Source of the DNA: Hyphomicrobiales bacterium
GTDB lineage: Bacteria; Pseudomonadota; Alphaproteobacteria; Rhizobiales; Rhizobiaceae
Length of the DNA: 64,000 bases
Direction: 5' to 3'
Assembly (NCBI GenBank): GCA_017305935.1
Contig: JAFKJU010000015.1
Coordinates: 143,907 to 207,906 of the forward strand
Shown here: piece by piece, positions 60,104 to 64,000 of the stretch
Numbering within the stretch: position 1 is the stretch's first letter
How the letters are laid out: each line of letters opens with the position of its first letter
Notes under the pieces: generated by a model
What the model was told of the DNA's origin: nothing
Seen by the model: only the letters and a program-made list of their open reading frames with translations
The model's database searches: none
Made by a program: the position numbers and the translations under genes

Positions 60104-60132
60104 TGTATAGGTAATTTCCACAGGTATGTCAA
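60104..60132 (-). promoter_or_regulatory. Sigma-70-type promoter of cspA
   Basis: On minus, a perfect -35 TTGACA (60132-60127) is followed by exactly 17 bases and a -10-like TATACA (60109-60104). The region around it is AT-rich, unlike the rest of the window. Transcription would start near 60097, giving a leader of roughly 140 nt before cspA. Confidence 0.72.
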
Positions 60133-60645
60133 TTTTTAGTTTTTGACGTCAGATATTCTCGGAGTCTGATTGTAATTTCGTTGATTATTTTCGCAGCTTG
60201 AACTGTAGAGACCGGGGCCGAGTGGCTCGGCATTCCGGTTTGGCTATGGAACGATGGTTGTCCGAAAGTAGAAATAGCCTCCGGCCCCGAGTGGAAACCA
60301 GCAGTCTCTTGCCGAATGACGCCGGGCATGAACCGGAGGAGGACAGCGCGAGATTGATTTGAAAGTGGGCCGGAAAGCGGTTTCAATCTTGCCGTGACAT
60401 ATACGGCGGAAGAAAGCATCGGTCTGCCTCACCTCTATCCCATGGCGGCCGGTCATCGACCGTCAGCTAAGCAAGTACATCAGCGGCATCGTTCAGGGTG
60501 GTTCCTTGTCGTGGCAGTTGGGCAAACACCGGGAGTTGCGATTGTGGGTGGCGTAAGCCCGAGTCCGTCTCATGCGCTCAGGGTCGACTCCCTTGCGATA
60601 ACCGCTTCCGGGATAGCGAACGCCCAAACCCGAATGTCGCATTTT
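60133..60645. other. Intergenic stretch, no gene recognised
   Basis: About 510 bases between the cspA promoter and the AraC gene stop. Frames on both strands are short and without domains. AT-rich near cspA, GC-normal elsewhere. Confidence 0.5.
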
Positions 60646-61389
60646 TCAGAAATAGGCGCTTGGCGGTCGACCTAGGGTCCGACGAAACATCGCGGAAAAG
60701 GCGCTGGGGCTACTATAGCCGCATTCCAGGGCAACATCGAGAATGCTTCGGCCATCGGCCAACAACTCAAGAGCGTCGAGCATTCTCGCCTGCTGTCGCC
60801 AGTGACCAAAGCTCATGCCTGTTTCCCGTTTGAAGAGCCGCATGAAGGTCGCGCGACTTATGTGCAGCATCGCGGCGGCGGCTTCGACGGAGGTCGCCTC
60901 CGTCAGATCCTCACGCATCTTCGCGCATAATCGGACCAGATCGGGTCGCCTCGGCATCGGCAGATTGAGAGACTGGGCTGGCTGAAACGATAACTCCATC
61001 AGAAGCAGCTGGACGACTGCATCTGTTCTTTCGCGACTTCCCGGCGTTATGGCGAGGTCTGCAAGCTTCAAGATGAGTTCCCGAAGAAGAGGCGTGATCT
61101 CCACCACCATGCACTCTTCGGGAAGCCCCTGGATTCCGCCCGTCTCGATCAATAGTGAACGGAACTGAACACCCGCGCGGCTCGTCGTCTCGTGCTCCAG
61201 CCTGGGAGGCAGCCAGACAGCCCGGCTTGGCGGCACAACCCAGCTTCCGACGTCCGTTTTGATCGAGACGACTCCGCTCACCGCGTAGAGGAGCTGGGCT
61301 TCTTGATGGCTATGCTTCGGACTGGAATATCGATGTCCGTCGTGTGCGATGACCGCGATTTCTTCCGTGAGACGGACACCATTCTTCAA
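60646..61389 (-). CDS. AraC-family regulator with cupin sensor
   Basis: The 247-residue protein has an N-terminal cupin-like domain (HSHQEAQLLYAVSGVVSIKT, then WVVPPSRAVWLPPRLEHE) and a C-terminal AraC DNA-binding domain with two helix-turn-helices (SVEAAAAMLHISRATFMRLF, then ILDVALECGYSSPSAFSAMF). It is divergent from leuA with 311 bases between. Such cupin-AraC regulators usually control adjacent efflux or catabolic genes. A link to leuA is not established. Confidence 0.9.
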   Translation of the reverse strand: MKNGVRLTEEIAVIAHDGHRYSSPKHSHQEAQLLYAVSGVVSIKTDVGSWVVPPSRAVWLPPRLEHETTSRAGVQFRSLLIETGGIQGLPEECMVVEITPLLRELILKLADLAITPGSRERTDAVVQLLLMELSFQPAQSLNLPMPRRPDLVRLCAKMREDLTEATSVEAAAAMLHISRATFMRLFKRETGMSFGHWRQQARMLDALELLADGRSILDVALECGYSSPSAFSAMFRRTLGRPPSAYF

Positions 61390-61520
61390 GAAATTGATCC
61401 TTTCACGACGATTCCTGATCGCATGGCGTTAGATTATCAAATTGCTGGCGGCTAAGGTAGGCCGTCCAACAGCAGGAAGTTTTGTCAGGTGCCCGTTCGC
61501 AATCGCCCCTTTGACCGCAT

Positions 61521-61547
61521 CGAAGCGCCGCATTCCGCGGCGCTTCG
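61521..61547. promoter_or_regulatory. Strong GC hairpin in the leader/upstream region of leuA
   Basis: Perfect 11-base arms CGAAGCGCCGC (61521-61531) and GCGGCGCTTCG (61537-61547) flank ATTCC. There is no U run, so it is not a simple terminator. It could be an attenuator element, an operator or part of an old insertion. I saw no leucine-rich leader peptide in the 311-base gap (61390-61700), which otherwise holds nothing recognisable. Confidence 0.5.
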
Positions 61548-61700
61548 CTTGGTCGCTGCCGGCGCGTTTGTGACCCAGCCGCTTCGCTGCCCGGTGATTT
61601 TCCTTGCGCTGCGACTTACCGGCGGTCGTCGGGCCTGACGGCTTCCTGGCGACCGTAGTCGGCCGTGCTCAACCTTTCGCACATCGCAACAGGCTTCATC

Positions 61701-63407
61701 ATGTTGACCAATCCCGAAATAAAATATCGTCCTTTCGTATCTCCTATCGAACTGGCGGATCGCCGCTGGCCGTCCAACCGGCTGACGAAAGCGCCCCGCT
61801 GGCTGTCGACTGACCTGCGCGACGGGAATCAGGCGCTCGCCGATCCGATGGATGTCGAGCGCAAGCTGCGCTTCTACGACATGCTGCTCGCGATTGGATT
61901 CAAGGAAATCGAAATCGCGTTTCCATCGGCCTCCCAGACCGAGTTCGACTTCGTGCGTGCGCTGATCGACGGCGGTCGAATTCCCGATGACGTGACGGTT
62001 CAGGTGCTCACTCAATCCCGGAAGGACCTGATCACGCGCACCTTCGAGTCTCTCGAAGGTGCGCGGCAAGCGATCGTCCATCTCTACAACGCAACGGCTC
62101 CGCTGTTTCGCCGCGTCGTCTTCGGTATGGAACGCCATGAGATCGTCGAGTTGGCCGTCATCGGCGTCACAGCGATGCTGGAGGAAAGCCTGAAGCGGCC
62201 AGGGACCGACTGGACCTTCGAATACTCGCCGGAAACCTTCTGCTTCACAGAGCCAGACTTCGCGCTGGAAATTTGCGAACGCGTGCTCGATGTGTGGCAG
62301 CCGACGCCGGAGCGCCCGGCGATCCTGAACCTGCCGGCGACGGTCGAGGTGGCGACGCCCAATGTCTACGCCGACCAGATCGAATGGTTCTGCCGCAATA
62401 TCTCCCGTCGCGATGCCGTGGTCATCAGCATTCATCCCCACAACGACCGGGGAACCGCCGTGGCCGCAACTGAGCAGGCCTTGCTCGCCGGCGCGGATCG
62501 CGTCGAAGGCTGCCTGTTCGGCAATGGCGAGCGTACCGGCAATGTCGACCTGGTGACACTGGCGCTGAATTTCTACACGCAGGGGATCGATCCGAAACTC
62601 TACTTTCCGGCCATCCGAGAGGTGGTCAGGACCGTGGAGTATTGCAACGGGTTGCCGGTCCATCCGCGCCATCCCTATGCCGGCGACCTGGTGCATACCG
62701 CCTTCTCCGGCTCGCATCAGGACGCGATCCGCAAGGGTTTCGCCGCCCATGGACAGCGCAATGACGGCCTCTGGGAGATGCCTTATTTGCCTGTCGATCC
62801 GGCAGACATCGGAGAGACATATGAGGCGGTAATCCGCGTGAACAGCCAGTCCGGCAAGGGCGGCGTCGCCTGGGTGATCGAACAGGACAAGGGCTTGAAA
62901 CTGCCGCGGTCACTCCAGGTCGACCTCAGCCGCCGTGTCCAGGAATTCGCCGACAGCAGCGGCAAGGAAATCACGGCCGCGATGATCTGGTCGATCTTCG
63001 AACAGGCCTACCATTTGACCGGCCCACAAGAGTTCGAGCTGGGCAGCTATCAGGGTGGAGGCTCGCGTAAAACCGGGAACCAACGCATCTTTGCCGGACG
63101 CATTCGCCACAAAGGCCGTGAAATTGCGATAACCGGCCGTGGAAACGGGCTGATCTCCAGTGCCGTATCCGCGCTCGAAGAAAGCTGCGGCGTCGCGCTG
63201 GAGGTGCTCGACTATCACGAGCACGCCCTGAAACGCGGCACGGATTCTCGGGCTGTCGCTTATCTCGAGTGCCGGACCCGTGACGGTCGCAAGGTGTTCG
63301 GCGTCGGTATCGATGACGATATCGCAACGGCTTCCGTGAAGGCGGTTCTCAGTGCAGCCAGCAACGGCTGTGAACTGCCCCCACTTTCGACCGGACAGTC
63401 GGCATAA
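61701..63407 (+). CDS. leuA: 2-isopropylmalate synthase
   Basis: The 568-residue enzyme of leucine synthesis condenses acetyl-CoA with 2-oxoisovalerate. It has the DRE-TIM metal motif (STDLRDGNQALADPMDVER), HPHNDRGTAVAATE, NGERTGNVDLVTLAL and a C-terminal regulatory LeuA dimer domain (RIRHKGREIAITGRGNGLIS, then ISSAVSALEESCG). It is the long, yeast-type LeuA. ATG 61701 is the natural start. The last ~12 residues (ELPPLSTGQSA) appear to come from the end of an inserted IS element, because the family pattern stops at KAVLSAAS. The enzyme is probably still functional. Confidence 0.93.
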   Translation: MLTNPEIKYRPFVSPIELADRRWPSNRLTKAPRWLSTDLRDGNQALADPMDVERKLRFYDMLLAIGFKEIEIAFPSASQTEFDFVRALIDGGRIPDDVTVQVLTQSRKDLITRTFESLEGARQAIVHLYNATAPLFRRVVFGMERHEIVELAVIGVTAMLEESLKRPGTDWTFEYSPETFCFTEPDFALEICERVLDVWQPTPERPAILNLPATVEVATPNVYADQIEWFCRNISRRDAVVISIHPHNDRGTAVAATEQALLAGADRVEGCLFGNGERTGNVDLVTLALNFYTQGIDPKLYFPAIREVVRTVEYCNGLPVHPRHPYAGDLVHTAFSGSHQDAIRKGFAAHGQRNDGLWEMPYLPVDPADIGETYEAVIRVNSQSGKGGVAWVIEQDKGLKLPRSLQVDLSRRVQEFADSSGKEITAAMIWSIFEQAYHLTGPQEFELGSYQGGGSRKTGNQRIFAGRIRHKGREIAITGRGNGLISSAVSALEESCGVALEVLDYHEHALKRGTDSRAVAYLECRTRDGRKVFGVGIDDDIATASVKAVLSAASNGCELPPLSTGQSA

Positions 63408-63443
63408 GCAGAAAGGCTCAAGCACAGGCTTGAGGACAGGCTT

Positions 63444-63833
63444 ATGTCTAACGCGTATCGACACGTTGAATTGCTGACGGGTGATGTCCGCCGCAGGCGG
63501 TGGACAACCAAGCAGAAGCTGACGATCATCGAGCAGAGTTTCGAGCCAGGCGAGACGGTATCTTCGACCGCTCGCCGCCATGGCGTTGCGCCGAATCTGC
63601 TTTACCGGTGGCGCAGGCTGTTGAGCGAAGGAGGTGCTGCAGCCGTGGATTCTGACGAGCCGGTTGTCGGCAATTCGGAAGTGAAGAAGCTTGAGGATCG
63701 CGTCCGCGATCTGGAGCGCATGCTCGGCCGCAAGACGATGGAGGTCGAAATCCTCCGTGAAGCACTGTCCAAAGCGGACTCAAAAAAACGGATATCGCGG
63801 CCGATCTTGTTGCCGAAGGACGGTTCCCGATGA
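63444..63833 (+). CDS. IS3-family transposase OrfA
   Basis: The 129-residue protein has a helix-turn-helix (RRRWTTKQKLTIIEQSFEPG, then TVSSTARRHGVAPNLLYRWR) and a leucine-zipper-like region (VKKLEDRVRDLERMLGRKTM) for dimerisation. It provides the DNA-binding part of the transposase. Seven A residues at 63782-63788 near its end allow -1 frameshifting into orfB, which otherwise starts at an overlapping ATGA (63830-63833). Confidence 0.92.
   Translation: MSNAYRHVELLTGDVRRRRWTTKQKLTIIEQSFEPGETVSSTARRHGVAPNLLYRWRRLLSEGGAAAVDSDEPVVGNSEVKKLEDRVRDLERMLGRKTMEVEILREALSKADSKKRISRPILLPKDGSR
63782..63788 (+). promoter_or_regulatory. Programmed -1 frameshift site (A7) for OrfAB
   Basis: The run of seven A in GGACTCAAAAAAACGG is a classical slippery site. 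Shifting by -1 joins OrfA to the frame KKTDIAADLVAEGRFP, which continues directly into MKTVADTLGVSRSNL of OrfB without a stop. This yields the full OrfAB transposase. The frame arithmetic agrees (OrfA frame minus one equals OrfB frame). Confidence 0.8.
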
Positions 63834-64000
63834 AGACCGTCGCCGACACGCTGGGCGTTTCCCGTTCCAACCTCGTCGAGCGGTTGAAAGGCAGATCAAA
63901 GCCGCGCGGGTCCTATCGCAAGGCCGAGGATGCAGAGTTGCTGCCCATCATCCGCAGGCTGGTGGATCAAAAGCCAACCTATGGCTATCGGCGGATCGCC
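63830..64000 (+). CDS. IS3-family transposase OrfB (N-terminal part, cut by window edge)
   Basis: Fifty-seven codons from the ATG overlapping the orfA stop are visible: MKTVADTLGVSRSNLVERLK, then KAEDAELLPIIRRLVDQKPT ending YGYRRIA. This is the HTH_21-like region before the DDE integrase domain, which lies outside the window. The frame is open to the last base, so nothing suggests the transposase is broken. Confidence 0.9.
   Translation, partial: MKTVADTLGVSRSNLVERLKGRSKPRGSYRKAEDAELLPIIRRLVDQKPTYGYRRIA

Larger units (their letters stand above)
63371..64000 (+). mobile_element. IS3-family insertion sequence, left part (runs off the window)
   Basis: The element is recognised by adjacent orfA and orfB in IS2-like arrangement. 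I place the left end at about 63371, where TGAACTGCCCCCACTTTCG begins. Left ends of many IS3-family members start with TG and a CTGxxCCC-type sequence. This leaves 73 bases before orfA, the usual non-coding left arm. The exact inverted repeat cannot be confirmed because the right end is outside the window. Confidence 0.68.

Noticed and set aside
60129..60419. 96-residue frame upstream of cspA
   Set aside because: It covers the AT-rich promoter region, has no motif, and its 3' end overlaps the -35 box.
63420..63440. Hairpin CTCAAG/CTTGAG after leuA as a leuA terminator
   Set aside because: It has no U run and lies inside the probable left arm of the IS element.
1..64000. tRNA, rRNA, CRISPR arrays, plasmid replication genes or iterons
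   Set aside because: I looked for conserved TpsiC-loop patterns, regularly spaced repeats and repABC-type genes and saw none. This was by eye only.

Overview
The window is GC-rich DNA (only short promoter-like stretches are AT-rich) from an alphaproteobacterium, most likely a member of the Rhizobiaceae (Hyphomicrobiales). Pointers are a DUF6481-type protein next to cspA, a rhizobial-style palindromic intergenic element beside a corA-like gene, many solute-importer operons with paired LysR/TetR/AsnC/LuxR regulators, and an IS3-family element of a rhizobial type. The gene content is almost entirely accessory (uptake, catabolism, stress, decaying genes), so a chromid, a megaplasmid or a variable chromosomal segment is plausible. 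I saw no rRNA, tRNA, CRISPR array or replication origin.

Layout. 1-0.25 kb: tail of a FecCD permease. 0.8-10.9 kb: two divergent FbpABC-type importers. The rightward one is extended by a metallo-beta-lactamase-fold hydrolase and a dual-specificity-type phosphatase. 10.9-15.4 kb: a decaying molybdenum region, with a fused FecB/ModA-like pseudogene, a molbindin (mop), a frameshifted FecCD permease, a FecB-type binding protein and moeA. Two near-identical palindromic operators sit in this region. 15.7-25.4 kb: a flavin-dependent oxidation cluster (flavin reductase with a Nudix-like tail, two LLM monooxygenases, tautomerase, alpha/beta hydrolase, TetR), linked to a glycine-betaine-type (OpuA) importer and a LysR regulator. 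25.7-32.8 kb: ECF sigma factor, FecR, TonB receptor, siderophore-binding protein and a double FhuB-type permease, with no ATPase gene. 33.3-34.3 kb: CorA-type channel.

34.4-48.1 kb: a large amine-catabolic cluster. It holds a FAD amine oxidoreductase, a glutamine-synthetase-like ligase, an NTF2-like protein, a polysaccharide-deacetylase-fold hydrolase, a C45 (penicillin acyltransferase-like) hydrolase, a LuxR regulator, a polyamine-type ABC importer, an SDR, a VanAB-type Rieske oxygenase with its reductase, and an AsnC regulator. Two of its promoter regions share a conserved motif, which suggests one regulon acting on one imported substrate. 48.6-53.1 kb: a regulator with two LysR-type helix-turn-helix domains, a UbiD-family decarboxylase, and an aromatic amino-acid-lyase homologue that lacks the usual Ala-Ser-Gly cofactor triad. 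53.1-56.1 kb: a 74-bp dispersed repeat, a FecCD remnant, exported MsrB and MsrA flanking a collapsed DipZ-type electron carrier, and a damaged DUF6314 gene. 56.1-60.1 kb: UvrD-like helicase and a small stress-protein group with cspA. 60.6-64 kb: AraC regulator, leuA, and an IS3-family element that appears to have inserted into the 3' end of leuA.

Recurring themes are gene decay in metal-uptake genes (FecCD, FecB and ModA fragments, missing ATPases) and compact operons with ATGA/GTGA overlaps. The best candidates for undescribed biology are the 34-48 kb Rieske/ABC/C45 cluster with its shared motif, the phosphorylated-substrate operon at 5.3-10.9 kb, and the two-HTH LysR/UbiD/lyase group.
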